Positions 17,780 to 26,231 are shown, counted from the first letter of the stretch. The stretch is 49,939 bases of DNA from Egaibacter sp046050465 (GCA_046050465.1 JBJOPS010000022.1:1-49939), one strand, 5' to 3'. Made by a program: numbers and translations. The notes: a model not told the origin generated them from the letters alone.

Positions 17780-18622
17780 TTAAAACGTGGCGTGAACGGC
17801 CTGCATCAGTGCAGGGCTGATATCCGGCATCACACCAAACCATGATTTGAACGCTGGCCGAGCCTGATTGAGCAGCATGCCTAATCCATTGACCGTGGTA
17901 TTGCCGCGCAGGCGAGCATTCCGCAGCAGCGGTGTTTCCAGAGGCGTATAGATTACATCCGACACCAACGCGTGTGCCGGCAACAGCTTCAGTGACAGAT
18001 CCAGCGCAGGCTGCTTGTCCATCCCCTGATTTGTCGTGTTGACAAGCAGTGCCACGTCGGCCACCGCTTCATGGCGCCTCTCCCATGGTACGGCCCGTAC
18101 CGGGGCGCCAAATTCCTGCGCCAGTGCGACGGCTTTGTCTGCACTGCGGTTGCAAACCCTGATTTCCCGGGCTCCCCGCTCGGCCAGCGCTACGATCACC
18201 GAGCGTGCTGCGCCGCCTGCCCCCAGCACGGTGATCGGCCCGGCATCTGCACGCCAATCGGGCTGGGCATCCAGCAGGCTCTGGATATAGCCAAAACCGT
18301 CAGTGTTGGACCCGGTCAACGAGCCATCCGGCTTCACCACCACGGTATTGATGGCACCGATGCGCCGCGCCATGGGGTCTACCCGGTCCACCCATGTCAT
18401 GGCTGCTACCTTGTGCGGGATGGTGACGTTGCAGCCCGCAAATCCCAGTGCGTGCAGGCCACGCATGGCGTCTGGCAGGTTTTTGGGCTCTACTGACAAC
18501 AGGACATAAGAGCCGGTCAGGCCGTAGTGTTGAATCCAGTGGTTATGCAGCGTGGGTGAACGCGAGTGGGAGACGGGCCAGCCCATCACCCCGGCCAGTA
18601 CGAATTTCTTTGCAATGTTCAT
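17780..18622 (-). CDS. aroE: Shikimate dehydrogenase
   Basis: A 280-residue canonical AroE. The shikimate-binding SHSRSPTLHN, the catalytic lysine in NVTIPHK, INTVV, NTDGFG and the nucleotide motif LGAGGAARSV are all present. The start MNIAKKF at 18622 has AGGAAG just upstream and is preferred to an ATG 26 codons earlier. It lies behind a LysR regulator and divergent from protocatechuate genes. It may therefore serve shikimate/quinate catabolism, interconverting shikimate and 3-dehydroshikimate, rather than biosynthesis alone. Confidence 0.9.
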   Translation of the reverse strand: MNIAKKFVLAGVMGWPVSHSRSPTLHNHWIQHYGLTGSYVLLSVEPKNLPDAMRGLHALGFAGCNVTIPHKVAAMTWVDRVDPMARRIGAINTVVVKPDGSLTGSNTDGFGYIQSLLDAQPDWRADAGPITVLGAGGAARSVIVALAERGAREIRVCNRSADKAVALAQEFGAPVRAVPWERRHEAVADVALLVNTTNQGMDKQPALDLSLKLLPAHALVSDVIYTPLETPLLRNARLRGNTTVNGLGMLLNQARPAFKSWFGVMPDISPALMQAVHATF

Positions 18623-18668
18623 GTGCTTCCTGCTGCTTTTCTGTGTTGTTATTCTTCTCGCAAGAGTA

Positions 18669-19595
18669 TCAGACTCCGGCCCCCGAGCCGGCGTTTCCAA
18701 ACACGATCGTGGCTACTTCTTGTATCAGGCTCAGCATGGATTGTTGCGTCAACGTCGTCGTACGGCCTGATGCGGAGGCCAGAGCCAGCTTGCTGACCAG
18801 ACGCGGTTTGAGAATGGGGTGAGCCCAATAGTTCTCGGGCCTGGCAGTGGAAGCCAGCGCATAGCGCGGCAGGATGGCGTTGCCAGCGCCGTCAGCGACC
18901 AGATCCAGAATGGCCGCCACACCATCAATTTCCAGACTGATCAGCGGCTTGCAGCCAATGCCGGCCATCTGGGTTTCCACCAGCATGCGGATGGCATTGG
19001 GGCGGCTGGGAATCACCAGCGGCAGTTCGGCCACGTCTTTCAACGTGATCGGCAAAGCCTGCGCTTTGGACGATTTGGGTGGGCGCAGCGCAATCAGATA
19101 GAGCTCTTCCTCCATCAGTGGCCGGGTCTCCAGCTCGGGCGAGGGCGACGGGTTATACAGCAGGGCAATGTCCAGACGGCCGGTCAGCAGCCCTTCCTGC
19201 ATCGATATCGACAGTCCCTCACTGATGGACAGTGCCGCATTGGGCAGGCGCTTGCGGAATTCGCGCGTCAGCGGCACTGTCATCATCTTGGCAATGCTGG
19301 GTGGCAGGCCCAGCGCCACGCGGCCCGCCAGCGCACCACGCACGCGGCCCAGGTCTTCGCGGGCGCGCTCCACCTGATGCAGGATGCCGCGCCCATGCTC
19401 CAGCAGCAGCTTGCCCGCCTCGGTCGTGGTGACACCTCGGCCATTTCGCAGCAACAGGTTTTGCCGCAGCTCCACCTCCAGCAGGCGCACCTGTCGGCTC
19501 AGCGCGGGCTGGGCGATGTCCAGCACGCTGGAGGCGCGGGTAAAGCTGCCCAGCTCGGCCACGCGGACGAAGTATTCGAGTTGCTTGAGATCCAT
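18669..19595 (-). CDS. LysR-type transcriptional regulator
   Basis: A 308-residue regulator. The N-terminal winged helix is MDLKQLEYFVRVAELGSFTRASSVLDIAQPALSRQVRLLE, and the C-terminal part is a substrate-binding-like effector domain. It is divergent from the protocatechuate 4,5-cleavage operon, with an ATAA-N11-TTAT dyad at 19605-19629 between the two. By position it should activate or repress that operon and itself. aroE follows it by 46 bp on the same strand. Likely effectors are protocatechuate or a ring-cleavage product; this is inference. Confidence 0.9.
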   Translation of the reverse strand: MDLKQLEYFVRVAELGSFTRASSVLDIAQPALSRQVRLLEVELRQNLLLRNGRGVTTTEAGKLLLEHGRGILHQVERAREDLGRVRGALAGRVALGLPPSIAKMMTVPLTREFRKRLPNAALSISEGLSISMQEGLLTGRLDIALLYNPSPSPELETRPLMEEELYLIALRPPKSSKAQALPITLKDVAELPLVIPSRPNAIRMLVETQMAGIGCKPLISLEIDGVAAILDLVADGAGNAILPRYALASTARPENYWAHPILKPRLVSKLALASASGRTTTLTQQSMLSLIQEVATIVFGNAGSGAGV

Positions 19596-19604
19596 TTCCT
19601 TTAA

Positions 19605-19629
19605 GGCATAACTTCAACTGTATTATGCC
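19605..19629. promoter_or_regulatory. LysR-type operator dyad
   Basis: GGCATAA (19605-19611), an 11-bp spacer and TTATGCC (19623-19629) form a perfect 7-bp dyad with the T-N11-A geometry of LysR binding sites. It starts 10 bp from the LysR start codon and lies upstream of the ligJKIABC operon. Confidence 0.7.
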
Positions 19630-19697
19630 GAATCGTGATACCTGATAGAAACCACCCCATCTTGGCGGAGGCTATCGGGAAGGCCACAATCACTGCC

Positions 19698-20393
19698 ATG
19701 ACGACCGAAATCAAAGGCATTTCCTCCATGGCCACGCGCCAGGTCCTGGCCGATTTGGCGGATGCATTTCAGCGCCGTTCAGGTACTCGCCTGGCCATCG
19801 AGTCGGTTGGCGGGGTGGATGCTGCCAGACGTGTGCAGGCAGGAGAGGTCTTTGACGTTGTCATCCTGGCGTCTGACGCGATCGACAAGCTGATTGGCTC
19901 TGGCCATTTGCAAGCCGGCTCCAGGGTGGATCTGGTCCGCTCCGGCGTGGCGGTGGCCGTGCGCGACGGTGCGCCGCAACCCGACATCTCTACCGAAGCC
20001 GCGGTGCGCGAGGCCGTGCGGGCTGCACGCAGCATCAGCTACTCGACCGGGCCCAGCGGCGTAGCGCTGGCCAAACTGTTCGAACGCTGGGGCATTGCCG
20101 ACGAAATCAGGGGCCGCATCGTGACCCCCCCGCCTGGCATCCCAGTCGGTACGCTGGTGGCGCGAGGCGAGGTCGAACTCGGCTTCCAGCAACTCAGCGA
20201 GCTGATAAACCTCGAAGGCATCACCGTGCTGGGTCCGTTGCCGCCCGCTATCCAGATCACCACCACCTTCTCTGCCGGTGTGTGCACCGGCACCCGGCAG
20301 GCTGCAGCTGTGCGCACCATGCTCGCTGACATGAATTCGCCTGAGGTTGCAACCGCCAAGCGCCGCCAGGGCATGGAGCCGGCTACGGCCTGA
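19698..20393 (+). CDS. Cytoplasmic ModA-like (SBP fold) protein heading the protocatechuate operon
   Basis: About 231 residues from ATG 19698; a GTG at 19635 is possible but lies close to the operator and adds an unconvincing N-terminus. The protein has the two-lobed molybdate-binding-protein pattern: SVGGVDAARRVQAGEVFDVVILASDAIDKL, then RSISYSTGPSGVALAKLFERWGI and GEVELGFQQLSELI. It has no signal peptide and no lipobox, so it is not an ordinary transporter component. No ABC transporter genes are adjacent. It is 36 bp from ligJ. Aconitate isomerase of Pseudomonas belongs to this fold, so an allylic isomerase acting on 4-oxalomesaconate is a reasoned hypothesis (see findings). Confidence 0.8.
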   Translation: MTTEIKGISSMATRQVLADLADAFQRRSGTRLAIESVGGVDAARRVQAGEVFDVVILASDAIDKLIGSGHLQAGSRVDLVRSGVAVAVRDGAPQPDISTEAAVREAVRAARSISYSTGPSGVALAKLFERWGIADEIRGRIVTPPPGIPVGTLVARGEVELGFQQLSELINLEGITVLGPLPPAIQITTTFSAGVCTGTRQAAAVRTMLADMNSPEVATAKRRQGMEPATA

Positions 20394-20429
20394 TGGCTGC
20401 TAATTTAAAGTGAATCCCAGGAGACAAAA

Positions 20430-21470
20430 ATGAAAAAACCACTGATCATCGACTGCCACGGGCACTACACCACTGCACCCAAGGCACTGGAAAACTGGCG
20501 CAACCAGCAGATCGCGGGCATCAAGGACCCGGCCCTCATGCCCAAAGTGGCCGACCTGAAAATCAGCGATGACGAGCTGCGCGAGTCAATTGAGACCAAT
20601 CAGCTGCGATTGATGAAGGAGCGCGGCTCCGACCTCACCATCTTCAGTCCGCGCGCCAGCTTCATGGCGCACCACATTGGCGACTTCAATGTCTCGTCCA
20701 CCTGGGCTGCCATCTGTAACGAGCTTTGCTACCGCGTCAGTCAGCTGTTTCCGGACCACTTCATTCCGGTGGCCATGCTGCCGCAGTCCCCCGGCGTGGA
20801 TCCCGCCACCTGCATCCCCGAGCTGGACAAATGTGTCAAGGAATACGGCAACGTCGGCATCAACCTCAATCCGGACCCGAGTGGCGGCCACTGGACCAGC
20901 CCGCCGCTGACCGACCGGCAGTGGTACCCCATTTACGAGAAGATGGTCGAGTACGACATCCCGCCCATGATCCACGTCTCCACCAGCTGCAATGCCTGCT
21001 TCCACACCACCGGCGCGCATTACCTGAATGCCGACACCACCGCCTTCATGCAGTGCATCCAGGGCGACCTGTTCAAGGACTTCCCGACGCTGAAGTTCAT
21101 CATCCCGCACGGCGGCGGTGCGGTGCCCTACCACTGGGGCCGCTTCCGTGGTCTGGCGCAGGAGATGAAAAAACCTTTGTTGAAGGACCATGTTCTCAAC
21201 AATATCTTCTTCGACACCTGTGTCTACCACCAGCCCGGCATCGACCTGCTGACCAAGGTCATTCCGGTGGACAACATCCTGTTTGCCTCGGAGATGATTG
21301 GCGCCGTACGTGGCATTGATCCCGAGACCGGTCACTACTACGACGACACCAAGCGTTATATCGAAGCCTCCACCATCGTTGTCGGTGATGATCGCCACAA
21401 GGTATACGAAGGCAACGCCCGGCGCGTGTTCCCGCGGCTTGATGCCGCTCTTGCAGCCAAAGGAAAATGA
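20430..21470 (+). CDS. ligJ: 4-oxalomesaconate hydratase (amidohydrolase family)
   Basis: A 346-residue metal-dependent amidohydrolase-superfamily protein. The metal-binding HxH is at the N-terminus (DCHGHY), with further ligand regions PPMIHVSTS and IPHGGGAVPYHWGR. Its length and motifs match LigJ/PmdE/GalB-type oxalomesaconate hydratase. That enzyme adds water to 4-oxalomesaconate to give 4-carboxy-4-hydroxy-2-oxoadipate. A good AGGAGA ribosome site precedes ATG 20430. It is first of the six enzyme genes of the 4,5-cleavage operon, immediately followed by the aldolase that uses its product. Confidence 0.93.
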   Translation: MKKPLIIDCHGHYTTAPKALENWRNQQIAGIKDPALMPKVADLKISDDELRESIETNQLRLMKERGSDLTIFSPRASFMAHHIGDFNVSSTWAAICNELCYRVSQLFPDHFIPVAMLPQSPGVDPATCIPELDKCVKEYGNVGINLNPDPSGGHWTSPPLTDRQWYPIYEKMVEYDIPPMIHVSTSCNACFHTTGAHYLNADTTAFMQCIQGDLFKDFPTLKFIIPHGGGAVPYHWGRFRGLAQEMKKPLLKDHVLNNIFFDTCVYHQPGIDLLTKVIPVDNILFASEMIGAVRGIDPETGHYYDDTKRYIEASTIVVGDDRHKVYEGNARRVFPRLDAALAAKGK

Positions 21471-21472
21471 TC

Positions 21473-22168
21473 ATGACCTCCCTCGCCAACCAACTCGGTG
21501 TTGTCAAACGCAACATCGTCCGCGCCGACAAAGTCGTGGTTGAGAAACTCTCCAAATTTGGTGTTGCCACCATTCACGAAGCGCAAGGCCGCGTGGGCCT
21601 GATGAAGCCCTATATGCGCCCCATTTACCCGGGCGCCAGGGTGTGCGGTACCGCCGTCACCGTGCTGACCCAACCGGGTGACAACTGGATGCTGCACGTG
21701 GTGGCAGAGCAGATCAAGCCTGGCGACGTGGTGGTGCTGGCCTGCACGTCGGAAAACAACGACGGCATGTTTGGTGACCTGCTGGCCACCTCATTTCAGG
21801 CACGCGGCTGCGCCGGCCTGATCAGTGACACCGGTGTACGCGATGTGAAAGACATTGCATCAATGAACTTTCCGGTGTTTGCCAAAGCCATTCATGCCAA
21901 GGGCACGATCAAGGCCACGCTGGGCTCGGTGAACATCCCCGTCGTTTGTGCCGGTGTCAGCGTCAATCCCGGCGACGTGGTCATTGCCGACGAGGACGGT
22001 GTGGTGGTCGTTGCTGCAGCCGATGCGAAAAAAGTGGCCGATGCAGCCGAGGCACGTGAGGCACTGGAAGGTGAAAAGCGCGCCAAGCTGGCCGCTGGTG
22101 TGCTGGGGCTGGACATGTACAAGATGCGTGAACCGCTGGAAAAAGCGGGCCTCAAATACATTGACTGA
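21473..22168 (+). CDS. ligK: 4-carboxy-4-hydroxy-2-oxoadipate aldolase
   Basis: A 231-residue RraA-like class II aldolase. It splits 4-carboxy-4-hydroxy-2-oxoadipate into pyruvate and oxaloacetate. The conserved SDTGVRDVKD segment carries the Arg-Asp pair used for substrate and metal binding. The second ATG (21473) is chosen because AGGA at 21461-21464 is eight bases away; the ATG at 21467 is too close. It begins three bases after the ligJ stop, which points to coupled translation. Confidence 0.94.
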   Translation: MTSLANQLGVVKRNIVRADKVVVEKLSKFGVATIHEAQGRVGLMKPYMRPIYPGARVCGTAVTVLTQPGDNWMLHVVAEQIKPGDVVVLACTSENNDGMFGDLLATSFQARGCAGLISDTGVRDVKDIASMNFPVFAKAIHAKGTIKATLGSVNIPVVCAGVSVNPGDVVIADEDGVVVVAAADAKKVADAAEAREALEGEKRAKLAAGVLGLDMYKMREPLEKAGLKYID

Positions 22169-22206
22169 CCAGCCAGCAAAAAAAAGAATAATCGCAGGAG
22201 CATTTC

Positions 22207-23145
22207 ATGTCCAAACCCACAACAGGCCCCTTCGAAAAGACATCCGGCTGGCTGGACTGGTACACCGGCCCCGCCAGGCCCCAGTTCAAGCTGCCCGCTG
22301 GCGCTGTGGATGCGCATTGCCATGTGTTTGGCCCAGGCGCTGAATTCCCTTACGCGCCTGAGCGCAAGTACACGCCGTGTGATGCATCGAAGCACCAACT
22401 ATATGCATTGCGTGATCACCTCGGTTTCGAGCGCAATGTCGTGGTTCAGGCCACTTGCCACGGTGCCGGCAACCGCGCCATGGTGGATGCATTGGTGTCG
22501 TCTGGCGGCAAAGCGCGTGGTGTGGCCACCGTCAAGCGCAGCGTGACCGACGAAGAGCTGCACGCCATGCATGCGGCTGGTGTGCGCGGTGTGCGCTTCA
22601 ACTTCGTCAAGCGCCTGGTTGACTTCACGCCCAAAGACGAACTGATTGAGATTGCCAACCGCATCAAGCCGCTAGGCTGGCATGTGGTTATCTATTTTGA
22701 GGCCGTTGATCTGCCCGATCTGTGGGATTTCTTCACAGCGTTACCCACGACCGTGGTGGTGGATCATATGGGTCGCCCGGATGTGAGCAAGCCGATTGAT
22801 GGTCCCGAGTTTGAACTGTTCGTGAAGTTCATGCGCCAGCATCCGAATGTATGGAGCAAGGTGAGCTGCCCCGAGCGCCTGTCGGTGACAGGCCCCAAGG
22901 CTCTGGACGGCGAACGCAACGCCTATCAGGACGTAATCCCTTTTGCACGCCTGATTGTGGAAACTTTCCCTGATCGCGTGTTGTGGGGCACCGACTGGCC
23001 ACACCCCAATCTCAAGAACCACATGCCTGATGACGGCCTGCTGGTGGACTTCATTCCCCACATCGCCACCACGCCCGAGCGGCAACGCAAATTGCTGGTG
23101 GACAATCCCATGCGCCTCTACTGGCCTGAAGAACGGGGAGTCTGA
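22207..23145 (+). CDS. ligI: 2-pyrone-4,6-dicarboxylate hydrolase
   Basis: A 312-residue amidohydrolase-superfamily lactonase. It opens 2-pyrone-4,6-dicarboxylate to 4-oxalomesaconate / 4-carboxy-2-hydroxymuconate. Key residues are visible: H37 and H39 in DAHCHVFGP and the catalytic D263 in WGTDWPHPN. LigI is notable for working without a divalent metal. GCAGGAG lies before ATG 22207. Its substrate is produced by LigC, encoded three genes later. Confidence 0.94.
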   Translation: MSKPTTGPFEKTSGWLDWYTGPARPQFKLPAGAVDAHCHVFGPGAEFPYAPERKYTPCDASKHQLYALRDHLGFERNVVVQATCHGAGNRAMVDALVSSGGKARGVATVKRSVTDEELHAMHAAGVRGVRFNFVKRLVDFTPKDELIEIANRIKPLGWHVVIYFEAVDLPDLWDFFTALPTTVVVDHMGRPDVSKPIDGPEFELFVKFMRQHPNVWSKVSCPERLSVTGPKALDGERNAYQDVIPFARLIVETFPDRVLWGTDWPHPNLKNHMPDDGLLVDFIPHIATTPERQRKLLVDNPMRLYWPEERGV

Positions 23146-23147
23146 TC

Positions 23148-23591
23148 ATGTCCCTCTACAAACCCTATCTCGATGTACCCGGCACCACCATTTTTGATGC
23201 AGAGCAGAGTCGCAAAGGCTATCACCTGAACCAGTTCTGCATGTCGCTGATGAAGGCGGCCAACCGCGAACGCTTCAAGGCCAACGAGCGAGCCTACCTC
23301 GACGAATGGCCCATGACGGAAGAGCAGAAAAAGGCGGTGCTCGCGCGCGACCTGAACTGGTGCATCAGGCTGGGCGGCAACATCTACTTTCTGGCCAAGA
23401 TTGGCGCGACTCACGGCAAGAGCTTCCAGCAGATGGCCGGCAGCATGACCGGCATGACGGAAGAGGAATACCGCAACATGATGATTGGCGGCGGCCGCTC
23501 GGCCAACGGAAACCGCGTTGTCGGCGAAGACGGCGACGCACAGGCCCACCGCCAGCCGCAAGGCAAGGCCGGGCAGAAAGTAAAGCTCTGA
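23148..23591 (+). CDS. ligA: Protocatechuate 4,5-dioxygenase alpha subunit
   Basis: A 147-residue small helical subunit matching LigA/PmdA, with the conserved segments YLDVPGTTIFDAEQSRKGYHLNQF and NMMIGGGRS. It caps the active site of the catalytic beta subunit in the extradiol dioxygenase. It starts two bases after the ligI stop and ends two bases before ligB, so all three are translationally coupled. Slightly longer at the C-terminus than minimal homologues. Confidence 0.95.
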   Translation: MSLYKPYLDVPGTTIFDAEQSRKGYHLNQFCMSLMKAANRERFKANERAYLDEWPMTEEQKKAVLARDLNWCIRLGGNIYFLAKIGATHGKSFQQMAGSMTGMTEEEYRNMMIGGGRSANGNRVVGEDGDAQAHRQPQGKAGQKVKL

Positions 23592-23593
23592 AT

Positions 23594-24484
23594 ATGGCAA
23601 AAATCACCGCCAGCGTCTACACCTCCCATGTGCCCGCCATTGGCGCAGCGCTTGATCTCGGAAAAACGCAGGAGCCCTATTGGCAGCCCCTGTTCCGGGG
23701 CTATGACTTCTCCAAACAATGGATGAAAGACAAGCGGCCCGACGTCATTTTTCTGGTTTATAACGACCACGCGACGGCTTTCAGCCTGGAGATGATTCCC
23801 ACGTTTGCCATTGGCTGCGCGGATTCATTCACCCCGGCCGATGAAGGCTATGGTGCCCGGCCGGTGCCGGTCGTTCAGGGTCATCCGGCACTGGCTTCAC
23901 ACATTGCCCAGTCGGTGATTCAGGATGACTTTGATCTCACCATCGTCAACAGGATGGATGTCGATCACGGCCTGACAGTGCCGCTTTCCCTGATGTGTGG
24001 GCAACCCCAAGCCTGGCCATGCCCCGTGATTCCGTTTGCAGTGAATGTGGTGCAGTACCCGGTGCCCAGTGGCCAGCGCTGCTTCAACCTGGGCAAGGCC
24101 ATCCGCAAGGCGGTGGAGAGTTACGACGAAGACCTGAACGTGCACATCTGGGGTACCGGTGGCATGAGCCACCAGCTGCAAGGCGCACGTGCGGGCCTCA
24201 TCAACCGCGAATGGGACAACGCCTGGCTGGACCAGATGATTGCCGACCCCGCCGCCTGCGCCGCCACGCCGCACATTGACTATGTGCGTGAAGCCGGCAG
24301 CGAAGGCATTGAGCTGGTGATGTGGCTGATCGCCCGTGGTGCGATGTCCGATGTGCCCTGCAACGACAAGAGTGCTATAGATTTGGAAGCGGCTCGCGCA
24401 CATTCTGTGAGGGTTGCACATCGTTTTTACCATGTTCCTGCCAGCAACACCGCGGTGGGGCATTTGATCTTGGAGAACAACTGA
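23594..24484 (+). CDS. ligB: Protocatechuate 4,5-dioxygenase beta subunit
   Basis: The 296-residue catalytic subunit of a class III extradiol dioxygenase. It cleaves protocatechuate to 4-carboxy-2-hydroxymuconate semialdehyde. Fe(II) ligands H12 (TSHVPAIG), H59 (NDHA) and E240, and the catalytic H193 (GGMSHQLQG), match LigB positions closely. The ATG at 23594 is used; an upstream start in this frame would run through ligA. Oddity: residues ~256-276 (CNDKSAIDLEAARAHSVRV) are an insertion just before the conserved FYHVPASNTAVGHLIL end. It is encoded by a short interspersed repeat at 24370-24416. The iron ligands are untouched, so activity may be kept. Confidence 0.95.
   Translation: MAKITASVYTSHVPAIGAALDLGKTQEPYWQPLFRGYDFSKQWMKDKRPDVIFLVYNDHATAFSLEMIPTFAIGCADSFTPADEGYGARPVPVVQGHPALASHIAQSVIQDDFDLTIVNRMDVDHGLTVPLSLMCGQPQAWPCPVIPFAVNVVQYPVPSGQRCFNLGKAIRKAVESYDEDLNVHIWGTGGMSHQLQGARAGLINREWDNAWLDQMIADPAACAATPHIDYVREAGSEGIELVMWLIARGAMSDVPCNDKSAIDLEAARAHSVRVAHRFYHVPASNTAVGHLILENN
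24370..24416 (+). repeat. short interspersed repeat, copy inside ligB
   Basis: Begins AGTGCTATAGATTTGGAAGC and ends GTGAGGGTTG. Aligned by eye with the reverse complement of the copy at 31896-31942, roughly two thirds of positions are identical. It adds an in-frame peptide to LigB. Confidence 0.65.
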
Positions 24485-24485
24485 T

Positions 24486-25439
24486 ATGACCAAAACCATC
24501 AAAGTCGCATTGGCCGGTGCCGGTGCCTTCGGCATCAAGCATCTGGATGGCATCCAAAACATTGACGGTGTAGAAGTCGTCTCTCTGATCAGCCGCGACC
24601 TGGAGAAGACCAAGGAAGTCGCTGCCAAGTACGGTATTGACCATGTGACGACCGAACTGGCCGAGAGCCTGGCTCTGCCCGAGGTGGACGCTGTCATCCT
24701 CTGCACTCCCACGCAAATGCACGCCGAGCAAACGCTTGCTTGCTTGAAAGCCGGCAAGCACGTGCAGGTGGAAATCCCGCTGGCCGACAGCTGGGCCGGT
24801 GCCGAGGCCGTGGTGGCGGAGCAAAAGCGTACTGGTTTGGTCGCCATGTGTGGCCACACGCGCCGCTTCAACCCCAGCCACCAGTACGTGAACGAGCAGA
24901 TCACGGCCGGCAAGTTCAACATCCAGCAGATGGATGTGCAGACCTACTTCTTCCGCCGCACCAACACCAACGCGCTGGGCCAGGCCCGCAGCTGGACCGA
25001 CCACTTGCTGTGGCATCACGCGGCCCACACCGTGGACCTGTTCGCCTACCAGGCCAACAGCCCCATCGTGCAGGCCAACGCCATCCAGGGGCCCATCCAC
25101 CCCGTGCTAGGTATTGCCATGGACATGAGCATCCAGCTGCGCGCGGCCAACGGCGCCATCTGCACGCTCTCCTTGAGCTTCAACAACGATGGCCCCCTGG
25201 GCACCTACTTCCGCTACATCGGCGACACGGCCACTTACCTAGCCCGTTACGACGACCTGTACACCGGCAAGGAAGAGAAGATCGATGTGAGCCAGGTGGC
25301 CGTCAGCATGAACGGCATCGAACTGCAGGACCGCGAGTTCTTTGCCGCCATCCGTGAAGGCCGCGAGCCCAACAGCAGCGTTGCCAAAGTGTTGCCCTGT
25401 TATCAGGTGCTACACGATCTGGGGCGACAGCTGGCTTGA
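24486..25439 (+). CDS. ligC: 4-carboxy-2-hydroxymuconate-6-semialdehyde dehydrogenase
   Basis: A 317-residue Gfo/Idh/MocA-family oxidoreductase with Rossmann motif ALAGAGAFGIKHL at residues ~8-20, EIPLADSW and GHTRRFNPSHQ. The length and motifs fit LigC/PmdC. This enzyme oxidises the cyclic hemiacetal form of the ring-cleavage product to 2-pyrone-4,6-dicarboxylate using NADP. It starts one base after the ligB stop and ends the operon; a hairpin follows at 25444-25466. Confidence 0.94.
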   Translation: MTKTIKVALAGAGAFGIKHLDGIQNIDGVEVVSLISRDLEKTKEVAAKYGIDHVTTELAESLALPEVDAVILCTPTQMHAEQTLACLKAGKHVQVEIPLADSWAGAEAVVAEQKRTGLVAMCGHTRRFNPSHQYVNEQITAGKFNIQQMDVQTYFFRRTNTNALGQARSWTDHLLWHHAAHTVDLFAYQANSPIVQANAIQGPIHPVLGIAMDMSIQLRAANGAICTLSLSFNNDGPLGTYFRYIGDTATYLARYDDLYTGKEEKIDVSQVAVSMNGIELQDREFFAAIREGREPNSSVAKVLPCYQVLHDLGRQLA

Positions 25440-25443
25440 TATG

Positions 25444-25466
25444 AGCGATGGTGCTGTGCCATCGCT
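25444..25466 (+). terminator. hairpin after ligC
   Basis: AGCGATGG (25444-25451) and CCATCGCT (25459-25466) form a perfect 8-bp stem with a 7-base loop five bases after the ligC stop. No T-run follows, so it may protect the mRNA 3' end or act as a weak terminator. Confidence 0.5.
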
Positions 25467-25513
25467 ATGATCGCAGACTTGTTATCAACACAACTCAGGG
25501 ACGTAGCCCTACC

Positions 25514-26164
25514 ATGACTGCAAACTTTTCCTGGCTGGCATTCTTTATTAGCCTGCTGCTGCTGGGTGCGTACGAAGTGCGAGCCCACCTCATTGGCAGG
25601 CACGACCCGGCCCGTTTTGCACGCTATGCCAATGCCAATGCCCGGGTGCATTGGGTGGAGGTGCTTTCGGCGCAGCCCGGCTTTGAGATTGTTGCAGTGC
25701 AGGCATTGCGCAACTCACTCATGTCGGCCACGATATCGGCGTCGACAGCAGCACTGGCAGTTATGGGGGCACTTACCCTCATCGGCACCACGCTGGTTTC
25801 GGATCTGCCCAACTTCGTGACGCATATGTCTTCCGGCGGGTTGCACACAGTGCTGCAAACCATACTCGTGACAGCCCTGTTTGCATCTTATATCTGTTCA
25901 ACGATGGCAATGCGCTACTACGGTCACGCATCATTCATCATGTCGATGCCGGTCGGGTCGGCGCAGCGTGTTGCTTTCAACCCGATGGCGGCAGATCATG
26001 TACGGCGGGCTGGTCTATTGTACGGATGGGGCTTGCGCCTGTTCTTGATGGTCGCACCGCTGGTTGCCGGTGTGGTGTTTCCACTCGCCATGCCGCTGGT
26101 AACCCTTTTATTGCTGGTAGCGCTGCATTTCTTTGACCAGCCTGCCCGGCTGAAAGTGGATTGA
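25514..26164 (+). CDS. DUF599 family membrane protein
   Basis: A 216-residue protein with about four hydrophobic helices (WLAFFISLLLLGAYEV at the start; two in the middle; VAPLVAGVVFPLAMPLVTLLLLVAL at the end). It has the arginine-rich loop and QALRNSLMSATISASTAAL segment seen in DUF599 proteins. The start MTANFSW at 25514 is preferred; an earlier in-frame start lies in the upstream hairpin region. Function of the family is unknown. It follows the lig operon by ~75 bp but shows no functional link to it. Confidence 0.75.
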   Translation: MTANFSWLAFFISLLLLGAYEVRAHLIGRHDPARFARYANANARVHWVEVLSAQPGFEIVAVQALRNSLMSATISASTAALAVMGALTLIGTTLVSDLPNFVTHMSSGGLHTVLQTILVTALFASYICSTMAMRYYGHASFIMSMPVGSAQRVAFNPMAADHVRRAGLLYGWGLRLFLMVAPLVAGVVFPLAMPLVTLLLLVALHFFDQPARLKVD

Positions 26165-26231
26165 AATCCAATGCCAGGGCGTGGGCAGCGATCATCATCA
26201 TCTCAAAGTCATTGAGTGGACACATTGAGGC

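Noticed and set aside
23306..23593. N-terminal extension of ligB overlapping ligA in another frame
   Set aside because: The extension is the ligA gene read out of frame; MAKITASVYTSHVPAIG at 23594 is the LigB start and H12 then matches the known Fe ligand position.
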